Assembly: GCF_024979235.1 (NCBI RefSeq) | Contig: NZ_JANLCM010000001.1 | Span: 1,426,001 to 1,490,000 of the forward strand | DNA length: 64,000 bases | DNA from: Herbiconiux aconitum | Lineage (GTDB): Bacteria > Actinomycetota > Actinomycetes > Actinomycetales > Microbacteriaceae | Direction: 5' to 3' | Shown here: positions 8,714-17,848 of the stretch, piece after piece | Layout of the letters: each line of letters starts with the position of its first letter | Numbering within the stretch: position 1 is the stretch's first letter | Notes under the pieces: generated by a model | The model's input: only the letters and a program-made list of their open reading frames with translations | Told to the model about the DNA's origin: nothing | Database searches by the model: none | Translations under genes and position numbers: made by a program

Positions 8714-9610
8714 GTGAGTCCGATTCGCAGGATCGAGGTGTTCAGCACCGGGCAGGTCGAGATCCGGCCCGAGCACGCGGCGGCGAGCCGCGCTCCGATG
8801 GCCTGGTGGCTGATGACTTCTCGGCGGTGGACCGCGCCACGGCCCATCAACGTCTACGTCATCGAGCACGACCGCGGAGTGGTGCTCTTCGACACCGGTC
8901 AAGATCGCGCCTCGGTGACCGATCCCGCCTACTTCCCAGCGGGCCCGACCGGCCTCCTCTACCGGCGCCTCGCACGCTTCGCGATCGACGCCGACCAGAC
9001 CTTGACGGCGGGGCTCGAGCGCATCGGGCTCGCGATGTCCGACGTCGACGTGGCTGTGCTGTCCCATCTGCACCAAGACCACATCGGCGGACTGGGCGAG
9101 CTCGCACGGGTGGGCGAGGTCACCGACCCCGGGGCGCACCGCCCCCGCATCCTCGTCGACCCGGCGGAGTGGGCGACACTCGATCGACCGCTTCCCGAAG
9201 CGGCCGGACTGCTCGAGTCGCACATCCGACTCGAGGGCCTGAATTGGGAGACGGTGAGCTGGGAGCCCGCCGACGAATCCGTGCGGCCGTTCGCCCGCGC
9301 CCACGATCTCTTCGGCGACGGCAGTCTCGTGCTCCTTCCGACTCCGGGACACACCCCCGGTTCGCTCTCGCTGCTCGTGCGGCGGGCAGGCTCCGCGCCC
9401 ATCCTCCTCGTCGGCGATCTGAGCTACGACGTGCACAGCCTCGAGAGCGGCCACCTTCCCGGGGTCGGCAACCGTGCGCGCCTGCGCGAATCGACTAGCG
9501 CCGTGAACGAGTTGACGCGACGGCTGCCGGGGCTCATCGTGGCCGCGGCCCACGATCCGGGCGCCGCGGATGCGGTGCGCGCGGTCGGTGCGGGCAAGGC
9601 ACGCGGATGA
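8714..9610 (+). CDS. MBL-fold metallohydrolase (N-acyl homoserine lactonase-like)
   Basis: 298 residues of the metallo-beta-lactamase fold. The dinuclear-zinc motif HLHQDHIGG (HxHxDH) is near residue 117, and later metal ligands appear in the TPGHTPGSLS and VGDLSYD segments. The overall architecture matches AHL lactonase-family hydrolases, which open lactone rings, though the substrate is not proven. GTG 8714 was chosen because the AGGGAGG site is correctly spaced for it and directly abuts the alternative ATG at 8708. It overlaps the MarR gene by 4 bp, and a 33-bp palindrome lies immediately upstream. Confidence 0.85.
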   Translation: MSPIRRIEVFSTGQVEIRPEHAAASRAPMAWWLMTSRRWTAPRPINVYVIEHDRGVVLFDTGQDRASVTDPAYFPAGPTGLLYRRLARFAIDADQTLTAGLERIGLAMSDVDVAVLSHLHQDHIGGLGELARVGEVTDPGAHRPRILVDPAEWATLDRPLPEAAGLLESHIRLEGLNWETVSWEPADESVRPFARAHDLFGDGSLVLLPTPGHTPGSLSLLVRRAGSAPILLVGDLSYDVHSLESGHLPGVGNRARLRESTSAVNELTRRLPGLIVAAAHDPGAADAVRAVGAGKARG

Positions 9611-10158
9611 GGCGGGCCGAGCAGATCCGCTATCTCGTGCTCGCTCTGCAGCGTGAAGGCGATCGGCAGCTCGCCTCGGCTCTCCGCCCGCTCGGGCTGA
9701 CGCCGTCGCAAGCCGAGGCCATCCGCGTCGTTGCGGAGTTCGGACCGCTGAGTCTGCAGCACGTGGGCCGGCTGCTGATCTGCGAGAACGGCACCAATCC
9801 GAGCCGGCTGATCGATCGGTTGGTGGATGCCGGGCTGGTTTCGCGGGAGGTGGCTCCGGATGATCGGCGCCGGGTCACGCTGTCGCTCACGCCGGCGGGT
9901 CGAGCGGCCGAGACCGCGGTGCGCGCGATCGAGGAGCAGCTGTACCAGCAGATCGATGCGGCACTGGAGGCCGCTGCGGGTGCGGGTGCGGGTGCAACGC
10001 GCGGTGAGAAGCCGGGTCCGGATGGCGATGCGGATGAGGGCCGAGGCTCGGGTTCGCGCGCCCAGACCGACGTCGACGCGGCCATCGCACTGCTCGCTGC
10101 GCTCGCGGGCGGCACCCCAGCGGCCGAGGCGCTCGAAGGTCGCGGGGTCGGCCGCTGA
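9607..10158 (+). CDS. MarR-family winged-helix transcriptional regulator
   Basis: 183 residues. A winged helix covers roughly residues 20-95, with [20 protein letters not shown] leading into the DNA-recognition helix and the family motif [17 protein letters not shown] in the wing. The C-terminal third is an Ala/Gly-rich low-complexity extension (repeated GAGAG) that is longer than usual for MarR. It overlaps the lactonase by ATGA, so the enzyme and its probable repressor are co-translated. The palindrome at 8668-8700 is a likely target. Ligand unknown. Confidence 0.88.
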   Translation: MRRAEQIRYLVLALQREGDRQLASALRPLGLTPSQAEAIRVVAEFGPLSLQHVGRLLICENGTNPSRLIDRLVDAGLVSREVAPDDRRRVTLSLTPAGRAAETAVRAIEEQLYQQIDAALEAAAGAGAGATRGEKPGPDGDADEGRGSGSRAQTDVDAAIALLAALAGGTPAAEALEGRGVGR

Positions 10159-10259
10159 GCCAGGCCGTCGTACCGCCTGCGCTCAGCTCCTCCCGAAACG
10201 ACGCCGGGTGCCGCTCCCCGTGTCGCTGCACCCAGCCGGACAGGGTTGAATGGACAGCA

Positions 10260-11303
10260 ATGCTTACCGTGAACGCTTACGCCGCCCCGTCCGCCACCGA
10301 ACCCCTCGTCCGCACCACCGTCCAGCGCCGTGACCTCGGCCCGAAGGACGTGTTGATCGAGATCGCCTACGCCGGAATCTGCCACTCCGACATCCACACC
10401 GTGCGCGGTGACTGGGGGCCGCAGCAATACCCGCTGACCGTCGGCCACGAGATCGTGGGCTTCGTGACCGAGGTGGGCTCCGACGTCACCGCCCATCAGG
10501 TCGGCGACCGCGTGGGTGTGGGCTGCATGGTGAACTCCTGCCGCGAGTGCGCGAACTGCCTCGCCGGCGAGGAGCAGTACTGCCTGAAGGGCAACACCGG
10601 AACCTACGGCTCCGTCGACCGAGACGGCACCATCACGCAGGGCGGCTACTCCACCCACGTCGTGGTCGACGAGCACTTCGTGCTGCGCGTGCCCGAGAAC
10701 ATCCCCTTCGAAGCCGCCGCGCCGCTGCTCTGCGCCGGCATCACCACCTACTCACCCCTCGCCCACTGGAACGCCGGCCCCGGCAAGAAGGTCGCCGTCG
10801 TGGGTCTCGGCGGCCTCGGCCACATGGCGGTGAAGATCGCGCACGCGATGGGTGCCGAAGTCACCGTGCTGTCGCAGACGCTCAGCAAGAAAGACGACGG
10901 CCTCCGCCTCGGTGCCCACCGCTACTTCGCCACGAGCGACCCGGCCACGTTCGCCTCGCTCGCGAACGAGTTCGACCTCATCATCAATACCGTGAGCGCG
11001 GTCATCGACATCGACGCCTACCTCTCCCTGCTCGCGCTCGACGGCACCCTGGTGAACGTCGGTGCTCCGCCCGAGGCGCTGCCGATCCACGTCTTCACGC
11101 TGTTCGGCAACCGTCGCTCCTTCGCCGGATCGAGCATCGGCGGCATCCGTGAGACCCAGGAGATGCTCGACTTCTGCGCCGAGCACGGCATCGCTCCCGA
11201 CACCGAGCTCATCGCGGCCGACTCCATCAACGAGGCTTACGAGCGCGTGCTCACCTCGGATGTGCGCTACCGCTTCGTGATCGACGTCGCGACCCTGCGC
11301 TGA
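10260..11303 (+). CDS. zinc-dependent NAD(P) alcohol dehydrogenase (YahK/cinnamyl alcohol dehydrogenase type)
   Basis: 347 residues of the medium-chain dehydrogenase family. Catalytic zinc ligands are in CHSDIH and GHEIVG; the structural zinc site is CRECANC...C (four cysteines); the cofactor motif is [11 protein letters not shown]. The YahK-like group reduces a wide range of aldehydes, usually with NADPH. It stands alone between the MarR gene and a convergent aldo/keto reductase. No strong ribosome site is visible; the ATG fits the family's N-terminus. Confidence 0.92.
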   Translation: MLTVNAYAAPSATEPLVRTTVQRRDLGPKDVLIEIAYAGICHSDIHTVRGDWGPQQYPLTVGHEIVGFVTEVGSDVTAHQVGDRVGVGCMVNSCRECANCLAGEEQYCLKGNTGTYGSVDRDGTITQGGYSTHVVVDEHFVLRVPENIPFEAAAPLLCAGITTYSPLAHWNAGPGKKVAVVGLGGLGHMAVKIAHAMGAEVTVLSQTLSKKDDGLRLGAHRYFATSDPATFASLANEFDLIINTVSAVIDIDAYLSLLALDGTLVNVGAPPEALPIHVFTLFGNRRSFAGSSIGGIRETQEMLDFCAEHGIAPDTELIAADSINEAYERVLTSDVRYRFVIDVATLR

Positions 11304-11313
11304 TCTCCCGGGC

Positions 11314-12288
11314 TCAGGCCCAGGGGCGCGCGGCGCGCTCCGCCCAGTACTGCTCGGGCGGTTCGGCGAGGGCCTCGAGTCGTTCCTCCGAGACGGCCGG
11401 GGCCTTGGCCTCGAGGTTCACCCGCAACTGCTTGCGGGTCACGGCTCCGCTCAACACGATGTCGGCCCACGGATGCGCCACCGCGGCGCCGATGGCGAGC
11501 CCCTCGAGCGGCTGCTCGTCGCGCGCGGCCAGCGCTGACGCATCCGGTTCGCCGCCGCCCTCTGCGCTCAGTCGGCCGTTGGCCAGCACCTCCTTCACCA
11601 CCACGAGCCAGCGGGCTTCGTTCGCGCGTTCGAGTGCGGGGGCGGCCGACTGCTCGAGCAGGTTCCAGGTGCATTCCACCGCCGTGAACGGCGAGTCGGG
11701 CAACGCCAACGCCGCATCGATCACGGCGCCCTGTTCGGGGCCGCTCGTGGAGAACCCCACCCGCACGCCGCTCTCGGCGAGCGTGCGCAGCCGGTCGAGA
11801 AGCGCCTCGTCAGTGAGCACGGGGCTGTCGGCCGTGAGCGAGTGCACGAAGTAGACGTCGGGATCGGTGCCGAGCGCCTCCTGGGTCTCGGGCCACTGCC
11901 GCTCGAACATGGCCAGGCTGTGTTCCTTGCGCTCCTGTGTGGGCGCATCCATCCGCCATTCGCCGACGTAGTCGTAGCCCCATTTCGAGCCGATGGTGAG
12001 CTCGTCGCGGCGCGCCGGATTCGTGGCGAGCCACGACCCCAGGAACTGCTCGGCCAGGCCGTACGAGCGTGCGACGTCGATGTAGCGGATGCCCAGCCAC
12101 CAGGCCGCCTCGAGCAGCCCGTGCGCACGGTCGCGCATCGCCTCGATGGACCGCTCGCTGCCCGCACCGAGGTCGCCGTCGCGGCCCACCGTGATGTAGG
12201 CCGGCCGGCCGATCGCGGCGAGCCCGAGGCCGAGTCGGGAAGAGAGGTCGCCGTCGCCTTCGTCGTGGTCGTGCTGCGCGTCGCTCAC
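11314..12288 (-). CDS. aldo/keto reductase
   Basis: 324 residues of a TIM-barrel NADPH-dependent reductase. The catalytic tetrad is visible as Asp and Tyr in YIDVARSYG, Lys in GSKWGY, and His in YFVHSL. The Gln/Asp-rich N-terminal tail before SSRLGLGLAAIGRP is longer than usual. It probably reduces aldehydes or ketones; substrate unknown. It is convergent with the alcohol dehydrogenase (10 bp apart) and transcribed in the same direction as the cupin gene upstream of it. Confidence 0.9.
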   Translation of the reverse strand: MSDAQHDHDEGDGDLSSRLGLGLAAIGRPAYITVGRDGDLGAGSERSIEAMRDRAHGLLEAAWWLGIRYIDVARSYGLAEQFLGSWLATNPARRDELTIGSKWGYDYVGEWRMDAPTQERKEHSLAMFERQWPETQEALGTDPDVYFVHSLTADSPVLTDEALLDRLRTLAESGVRVGFSTSGPEQGAVIDAALALPDSPFTAVECTWNLLEQSAAPALERANEARWLVVVKEVLANGRLSAEGGGEPDASALAARDEQPLEGLAIGAAVAHPWADIVLSGAVTRKQLRVNLEAKAPAVSEERLEALAEPPEQYWAERAARPWA

Positions 12289-12337
12289 CCTTCCGACTGT
12301 ATCCCCGCTCGGCGGTGGGGTGAAGGCCGGTCGCGGC

Positions 12338-12682
12338 TCAGGTCGAGGGCCCGAGGCTTCCGCCCCCGGGATCGCCTGCCGCCGCGCCCTTCAGCTCGAC
12401 GAGGATCGTGTGCGTCGGAGTGCTGCCCGTGTTCTCGCCGGAGTGCCTTTGCGCAGGCAGCCAGACGGCCTCACCCGCCGCGAGTTCGGTATCGAAGACG
12501 CGTCCTCCTGCGGAGAGTGTGCGTGCGAAGTCGCTGAGTGTCACCATCACCGTGTTCGGATGCTCGTGCGGCGTGGTCTTGTCGCCGGCCTCGTCGCGGT
12601 ATTCGAGCACGCGCACGAACTCGTTCTCCCAGAGCGTGCGGTAATGCTCGGGGTTCGTCAGCACGGGGTCGTCGGTGACCAT
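12338..12682 (-). CDS. cupin-domain protein
   Basis: 114 residues forming a small single-domain cupin. The PHEHPN segment and GEAVWLPAQRHSGENTG correspond to the two cupin motifs with His ligands, so metal binding is likely. Such proteins can be isomerases, dioxygenases or sensors; nothing here decides. It lies 49 bp upstream of the aldo/keto reductase on the same strand and may share its transcript. It is divergent from the FAD monooxygenase at 12785. Confidence 0.82.
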   Translation of the reverse strand: MVTDDPVLTNPEHYRTLWENEFVRVLEYRDEAGDKTTPHEHPNTVMVTLSDFARTLSAGGRVFDTELAAGEAVWLPAQRHSGENTGSTPTHTILVELKGAAAGDPGGGSLGPST

Positions 12683-12784
12683 GGCGAGACTGTACGCCCG
12701 TTTCGGGCCGTAGGGCTAGGCCCGGAGGGCGCCTGATGCAGTCGATAATGGAACACACGTCGACGATGACATGCGAGGCAGTTC

Positions 12785-14725
12785 ATGCAGTTCCACCACC
12801 ACGGCTACGTGTCGGGCGATCCGCGGGTGAGCCCCGCCGCCGGCACCGGGGTCGATCGCCCAGCCGAACTCCCCGACGAGGTCGACGTGCTGATCGTGGG
12901 AGCCGGCCCCGCCGGCATGATCCTCGCGGCGCAGCTCTCCCAGTTCCCCGAGATCACCACCCGCCTGGTGGAGCGCCGGCCGGGGCGGCTCGCCATCGGC
13001 CAGGCCGATGGCATCCAGGCGCGCAGCGTCGAGACCTTCCAGGCCTTCGGTTTCGCGGGCCGCATCATCGACGAGGCCTACCGCATCACCGAGATGAGTT
13101 TCTGGACTCCGGATGCCGCCGATCCGTCGAAGATCGTGCGCAGCGACCGGCCCGTCGACGACGCGACGGGAGTGAGCGAGTTCCCGCACCTCATCGTGAA
13201 TCAGGCGCGCGTGCTCGACTACTTCGCCGAGGTGATGGCCTCGTCGCCGACGCGGATGACGCCCGACTACGGTCTCGAGTTCGTCGGCCTCGAGGTGGCC
13301 GACAGTGCCGCGCGTGCCGACGGCGCGGCGCGTGCCGACGGCGCCGGCGGCGAGTTCCCCATCACCGTCGCTCTGCGGGCGACTGCGGGCGAGCGCGAGG
13401 GCCACGAGCGCACGGTGCGCGCGAAATACGTCGTGGGCTGCGACGGCGCGCGCAGCGGTGTGCGCGAGGCGATCGGCCGGCAGCTCGTCGGCCAGTCGGC
13501 TGCGCACGCCTGGTCGGTGATGGATGCGCTCGCCGTCACCGACTTCCCCGACATCCGCACCAAGTGCGCCATCCAGTCGCAGGCCGGCAGCATCCTCCTC
13601 ATCCCGAGGGAGGGCGGCCATCTGTTCCGCATGTACGTCGACCTCGGCGAGGTGGCGGCCGACGACAACGGCGCCGTGCGCACCACCACCGTCGAGGCCG
13701 CGATCGCCCGGGCGAACCGCATCCTGCATCCCTACACACTCGACGTGAAGGATGTCGCCTGGTACAGCGTCTACGAAGTGGGCCACCGTCTCACCGACAA
13801 GTTCGACGATGTGTCCGACGGGCAGCCCGATCGCATTCCCCGCGTCTTCATCGCCGGCGATGCCTGCCACACCCACAGCGCCAAGGCCGGCCAGGGCATG
13901 AACGTCTCGATGCAAGATGGCTTCAACCTCGGCTGGAAGCTCGCGTCTGTGCTCACCGGGCGCAGCCCCGAAAGCCTGCTCCACACCTATTCCGCCGAGC
14001 GCCAGGTGATCGCGCAGAACCTGATCGATTTCGACAAGGAGTGGTCGACCCTCATGGCCAAGAAGCCCGAGGAGTTCGCCGACCCGAAGGAGTTGGGCCG
14101 GTTCTACGTGAGCACCGCCGAGTTCCCGGCCGGCTTCATGACCGAATACCCGCCCTCGATGCTGATCGGTGATGCGACGCACCAGTGGCTCGCCACGGGC
14201 TTCCCGATCGGCAAGCGTTTCAAGTCGGCGCCCGTCGTGCGGGTGGCCGACGGCAATCCCGTGCACCTCGGTCACCACGCGCGCGCCGACGGCCGCTGGC
14301 GTCTTTACGCCTTTCCGGGAGCCGCGGTGGCGACACCGGAGGGCGACCGGGCCTTCGACATGTGGGCGGAGTGGCTCGGCACCTCGTCGCAGTCGCCCGT
14401 CATGACGTTCACGCCGACGGGCGCCGACCGTGACAGTGTGTTCGACGTCAAGGTCGTCTACCCGCAGGCGCACATCGAGGTCGACATCAGCGCCGTGCCG
14501 CCGATCTTCCTGCCTCGCACCGGGCCGTTCGGGCTGATCGACTACGAGAAGGTCTACGCGACCGCTCCCGGAGACGACATCCGGCAGCAGCGGGGGATCG
14601 ACCAGCACGACGGATGCGTCGTCGTGGTGCGACCCGACCAGTACGTCGCGCACGTGCTTCCGCTCACCGCCACGACCGAGCTGGCCGAGTTCTTCGCAGG
14701 CAACATGGTGCCCATCACACAGTGA
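12785..14725 (+). CDS. FAD-dependent aromatic monooxygenase (phenol 2-monooxygenase / 3-hydroxybenzoate 4-hydroxylase type)
   Basis: 646 residues, the full length of this flavoprotein hydroxylase class. The dinucleotide motif GAGPAGM is at about residue 39, the NAD(P)H/FAD DG motif is GCDGARSGVR, and the second FAD motif is GDACHTHSAKAGQGMN. A C-terminal thioredoxin-like dimerisation domain is expected from the family. It would insert one oxygen atom ortho to a phenolic hydroxyl using NAD(P)H. Placed 38 bp before the meta-cleavage operon, it probably supplies the catechol. Residues around 176-187 contain a duplicated ARADGA unit that is absent from the usual fold core. GAGG precedes the ATG. 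Confidence 0.88.
   Translation: MQFHHHGYVSGDPRVSPAAGTGVDRPAELPDEVDVLIVGAGPAGMILAAQLSQFPEITTRLVERRPGRLAIGQADGIQARSVETFQAFGFAGRIIDEAYRITEMSFWTPDAADPSKIVRSDRPVDDATGVSEFPHLIVNQARVLDYFAEVMASSPTRMTPDYGLEFVGLEVADSAARADGAARADGAGGEFPITVALRATAGEREGHERTVRAKYVVGCDGARSGVREAIGRQLVGQSAAHAWSVMDALAVTDFPDIRTKCAIQSQAGSILLIPREGGHLFRMYVDLGEVAADDNGAVRTTTVEAAIARANRILHPYTLDVKDVAWYSVYEVGHRLTDKFDDVSDGQPDRIPRVFIAGDACHTHSAKAGQGMNVSMQDGFNLGWKLASVLTGRSPESLLHTYSAERQVIAQNLIDFDKEWSTLMAKKPEEFADPKELGRFYVSTAEFPAGFMTEYPPSMLIGDATHQWLATGFPIGKRFKSAPVVRVADGNPVHLGHHARADGRWRLYAFPGAAVATPEGDRAFDMWAEWLGTSSQSPVMTFTPTGADRDSVFDVKVVYPQAHIEVDISAVPPIFLPRTGPFGLIDYEKVYATAPGDDIRQQRGIDQHDGCVVVVRPDQYVAHVLPLTATTELAEFFAGNMVPITQ
13311..13346 (+). repeat. 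18-bp tandem duplication inside the monooxygenase gene
   Basis: Two adjacent 18-bp copies of CGCGTGCCGACGGCGCgg/cg, in frame, encode ARADGA twice. They fall in a surface-loop region between FAD motifs and look like a simple slippage duplication. Confidence 0.6.
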
Positions 14726-14736
14726 CCCTGGCCAGC

Positions 14737-14754
14737 GTGTATCAAAAGATATAC
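14737..14754. promoter_or_regulatory. inverted repeat, probable GntR operator of the hpa-type operon
   Basis: GTGTATC-AAAA-GATATAC has 7-bp arms matching at 6 of 7 positions, and ends 9 bp before the ATG at 14764. Palindromes built on GTATAC are usual targets of FCD-type GntR regulators, and one is encoded two reading frames downstream (16212). Its position over the translation start region would block transcription or early elongation. Confidence 0.55.
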
Positions 14755-14763
14755 GATCCTGGC

Positions 14764-16215
14764 ATGACCGACAACGACCGTCGTCCGGGCAAGATCATCG
14801 CAGTTCACCTCAATTACCCGAGCCGCATCGCCCAGCGAGGCCGCATGCCCGCGCAGCCTTCCTACTTCCTCAAGCCGAGCACCTCGGTGGCAGCCAGTGG
14901 CGGCGTGATCGAACGGCCCGCGGGCACCGAACTGCTGGCTTTCGAGGGCGAGGTCGCCCTGGTGATCGGGGAGCCCGCCAAGAATGTCGCCCGAGAGGAT
15001 GCCTGGGCGCACGTGGCGTCGGTCACCGCGGCGAACGACTTCGGCGTCTACGACCTGCGATCGGCCGACAAGGGGTCGAATCTCCGCTCGAAGGGCGGCG
15101 ACGGCTTCACCCCGCTCGGGCCCGACCTCATCGACGCGCGCTCTGTCGATCCGGCCGCGTTGCGCATCCGCACCTGGGTCGACGGGGCACTCGTGCAAGA
15201 CGACACGACGGCCGGCCTCGTCTTTCCCTTCGAACAACTGATCGCCGACCTCTCGCAGCTCATCACGCTCGAGCCCGGCGACGTCATCCTCACCGGCACG
15301 CCCGCCGGCTCGAGCGTCGTGATCCCCGGCCAGACGGTGGAGGTCGAGGTCGACGCTCCGGATGCGCCGGGTGCGCCCTCGAGCGGCCGGCTCGTCACGC
15401 ACGTGGTGCAGGGTGCGGTGGCTCCCGGCGCCTTCGGGGCCGGCCCGCAGATCGACGACCTGCAGCGGGTCGAGGCCTGGGGCAGCCGGGAGGCGGCCGG
15501 GCTGCCACCGCTTCCGGTGCCCTTCGAGCTCACGCCCGAACTGCGGTCGAAGCTGGCCTCGGTGGGCACGGCGACGCTCAGCGCGCAATTGCGCAAACGC
15601 GGGCTCGACAGCGTCACGATCGACGGCGTGCATCCGACGCATCCGGGAGAGCGAATGATCGGCCGCGCGCGCACCCTCCGTTTCCTCCCGAACCGCGAAG
15701 ACCTCTTCGAGTCGCACGGCGGCGGATACAACGCCCAGAAACGCGCCTTCGACTCGCTCGGGCCGGGTGACGTGCTCGTGATCGAGGCCCGGGGGGAAGC
15801 GGGCACCGGAACGGTCGGCGACATCCTCGCGCTGCGCGCTCAGGTGCTCGGCGCGGCCGGGATCGTGACCGACGGCGGCATCCGCGACCTGGCCGCGGTG
15901 ACGGCGCTCGAGATCCCCGCCTATTCGCAGGGCGGGCATCCCGCCGTTCTGGGTCGTCGTCACGTGCCGTGGGACACCGACCTCACCATCGCCTGCGGGG
16001 GCACAGCGGTGCAGCCCGGCGACGTCATCGTGGGCGACGACGACGGTGTTCTCGTCATCCCGCCGCGCCTCGTGCAAGAGGTCGTCGACGCGGCGATCGC
16101 GCAGGAGCGCGAAGAGACGTTCATCGCCGCGCAGGTCGCGGCGGGCGAGAGCGTCGACGGTCTCTACCCGATGAACGCGGAGTGGAAGAAGCGCTTCGAC
16201 GAGGAGACGCGGTGA
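14764..16215 (+). CDS. fumarylacetoacetate hydrolase-family / RraA-family fusion protein
   Basis: 483 residues made of two enzyme modules. Residues about 60-245 are a FAH domain (HpaG-like), with the metal-binding FEGEVAL segment (Glu61, Glu63) and the ADKGSNLRSKGGDGFTPLGP signature. Residues about 265-480 are an RraA/HMG-CHA aldolase-like domain, with the VTDGGIRD signature (residues 368-375) that binds Mg and pyruvyl products. In homoprotocatechuate breakdown, FAH enzymes decarboxylate/isomerise the ring-cleavage product, and RraA-type aldolases or decarboxylases act on 4-hydroxy-2-oxo acids, so the fusion may couple late steps. It is the first gene of a coupled operon (GTGA overlap with the next). 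ATG 14764 follows the palindrome at 14737-14754. Confidence 0.87.
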   Translation: MTDNDRRPGKIIAVHLNYPSRIAQRGRMPAQPSYFLKPSTSVAASGGVIERPAGTELLAFEGEVALVIGEPAKNVAREDAWAHVASVTAANDFGVYDLRSADKGSNLRSKGGDGFTPLGPDLIDARSVDPAALRIRTWVDGALVQDDTTAGLVFPFEQLIADLSQLITLEPGDVILTGTPAGSSVVIPGQTVEVEVDAPDAPGAPSSGRLVTHVVQGAVAPGAFGAGPQIDDLQRVEAWGSREAAGLPPLPVPFELTPELRSKLASVGTATLSAQLRKRGLDSVTIDGVHPTHPGERMIGRARTLRFLPNREDLFESHGGGYNAQKRAFDSLGPGDVLVIEARGEAGTGTVGDILALRAQVLGAAGIVTDGGIRDLAAVTALEIPAYSQGGHPAVLGRRHVPWDTDLTIACGGTAVQPGDVIVGDDDGVLVIPPRLVQEVVDAAIAQEREETFIAAQVAAGESVDGLYPMNAEWKKRFDEETR

Positions 16216-16883
16216 GCGACAGCAGCAAGTCCGAGCGCGCCTACGCCTTCGTGAAGGCCCGCATCGACGACGGCAGCTACACGCCCGGCTTCCGCCTGGT
16301 GCTCGGGCAGATCGCGAAGCAACTCGACGTGAGCGTGGTGCCCGTGCGCGAGGCCATCCGCCGCCTCGAAGCGGAGGGGCTGGTGACCTTCGAACGCAAC
16401 GTGGGCGCCCAGGTGGCGATGGTCGACGAGCGCGAGTACTTCTACACGATGGAGACATTGAGCCTGGTGGAGGGCGCGGCCACCGCACTCTCGGCTCCCC
16501 TGGTCACGCCGAGCGACCTCAGGCGCGCCCGCGAGATCAACGCCGAGATGATCGACTGCCTCGACCATTTCGATCCGCGCCGCTTCACCGAGCTGAACCG
16601 GGCGTTCCACTCGGTGCTCTTCGAGCACTGCCCGAACCCGCACGTGCTCGACCTCGTGCACCGCGGCTGGAAGCGTCTGGCCGTGCTCCGCGACTCGACC
16701 TTCAGCTTCGTGCCCGGCCGCGCCCGCGAGTCCGTCGATGAACACGAGCGACTGCTGCAGCTGATCGAGTCGGGCGCCCCGCCGCTCGAGATCGAACTCG
16801 CCGCCCGTGCCCACCGCACCGGCACGCTCGACGCCCTCCTCTCCTACCAGGCCGCCCACCACACCGAAAGCGCCAGGCGATGA
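16212..16883 (+). CDS. GntR-family transcriptional regulator (FCD type), probable regulator of the hpa-type operon
   Basis: 223 residues. An N-terminal winged helix-turn-helix contains the diagnostic VVPVREAIRRLEAEGLV stretch (residues about 38-55); the all-helical C-terminal ligand domain with several His residues fits FadR/FCD. The GTG start overlaps the stop of the fusion gene (GTGA), and the stop overlaps the next ATG, so it is embedded in the operon it probably controls. Expected effector: a pathway intermediate. The palindrome at 14737-14754 is the best candidate binding site. Confidence 0.9.
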   Translation: MSDSSKSERAYAFVKARIDDGSYTPGFRLVLGQIAKQLDVSVVPVREAIRRLEAEGLVTFERNVGAQVAMVDEREYFYTMETLSLVEGAATALSAPLVTPSDLRRAREINAEMIDCLDHFDPRRFTELNRAFHSVLFEHCPNPHVLDLVHRGWKRLAVLRDSTFSFVPGRARESVDEHERLLQLIESGAPPLEIELAARAHRTGTLDALLSYQAAHHTESARR

Positions 16884-17848
16884 CCAGCTTCCGAACGAAC
16901 CCCCAGTCGATCCGCGGATCGATCGCCCCTCTGATGACTCCCTTCACCGCCGACGGCGCCGTCGACCACGAGAGCCTCGCCAACCTCGTGAACTGGCAAC
17001 TCGCCAACGGCACGCACGGGCTCTCCATCGGAGGCTCGACCGGTGAGCCCGCGGCGCAGAGTAACGCCGAGCGCCTGGCCGCGATCGAGACCGTGATCGC
17101 CGCCGGGGCGGGCCGGGTGCCCGTGGTGGCCGGCACCGGCAGTGCGAAGCTCGACGAGACCATCGAATTGACGGCGGCAGCGCGGGATGCCGGCATCGAC
17201 GCCTCGCTCATCATCACGCCCTACTACGCCCGGCCCACGCAAGAGGCGCTCTACGTCTGGTACAAGACGATCGCGGCCGAGTTCCCCGACCTGCCGATCC
17301 TCGCCTACAACGTTCCCGTGCGCACCGCGGTCGACATCGCGCCCGAGACGATCGCCCGCCTCTACCGCGACGTCGACAACTTCGTGGGCGTCAAGGAGAC
17401 CACGAAAGACTTCGAGCACTTCTCCCGAGTGATCCAACTCTGCGGCCGCGACCTCATCGTGTGGTCGGGCATCGAGCTGCTCTGCCTTCCGCTGCTCGCA
17501 CTCGGCGGCACCGGATTCCTCTCGGCCACCGCGAACATCGCCCCGGCCGCCCACGCGCGGATGTACGAGCTGTGGCAGGCGGGCGACATCGAGGGGGCGC
17601 GCGAGATCCACTACGGACTGCATCCGCTCGTCGACCTGTTGTTCGTCGAGACCAACCCGGCGCCCGGCAAATGGGTGCTCGAGCAGCGCGGGCTCATCCG
17701 TTCGGGCCACGTGCGGCCGCCCCTCATCACGCCGACCGAGGCGGGACTGACGAAGATCCGGGCCTTGCTCGAGCAGGGTGCCGACTACCTCACTCCCGTC
17801 GGCGAATTCGGCCTCGGCGACTCCAGCATCGGAGCACAGCGACCATGA
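16880..17848 (+). CDS. dihydrodipicolinate synthase-family (DapA-like) aldolase
   Basis: 322 residues of the class I aldolase TIM-barrel family. The substrate motif GSTGEP is near residue 55, the active-site Tyr is in LAYNVPVR, and the Schiff-base Lys172 is in GVKETTK. In this operon it is unlikely to make lysine; DapA relatives in catabolic clusters cleave or condense 2-oxo acids, releasing pyruvate. Here it could stand in for the usual HpaI aldolase or HpaH hydratase, neither of which is present. ATGA overlaps on both sides. Confidence 0.85.
   Translation: MTSFRTNPQSIRGSIAPLMTPFTADGAVDHESLANLVNWQLANGTHGLSIGGSTGEPAAQSNAERLAAIETVIAAGAGRVPVVAGTGSAKLDETIELTAAARDAGIDASLIITPYYARPTQEALYVWYKTIAAEFPDLPILAYNVPVRTAVDIAPETIARLYRDVDNFVGVKETTKDFEHFSRVIQLCGRDLIVWSGIELLCLPLLALGGTGFLSATANIAPAAHARMYELWQAGDIEGAREIHYGLHPLVDLLFVETNPAPGKWVLEQRGLIRSGHVRPPLITPTEAGLTKIRALLEQGADYLTPVGEFGLGDSSIGAQRP

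Noticed and set aside
7829..9553. 574-codon minus-strand frame covering the lactonase and Imm-5-like genes
   Set aside because: Only the last 57 codons (CsbD, with its own ribosome site) make sense.
12716..16488. Long minus-strand open frames (about 645 and 644 codons) opposite the monooxygenase and FAH-RraA genes
   Set aside because: Their translations are Arg/Gly/His-rich with no family motif and lie antisense to clear genes; they are a by-product of high GC third positions.
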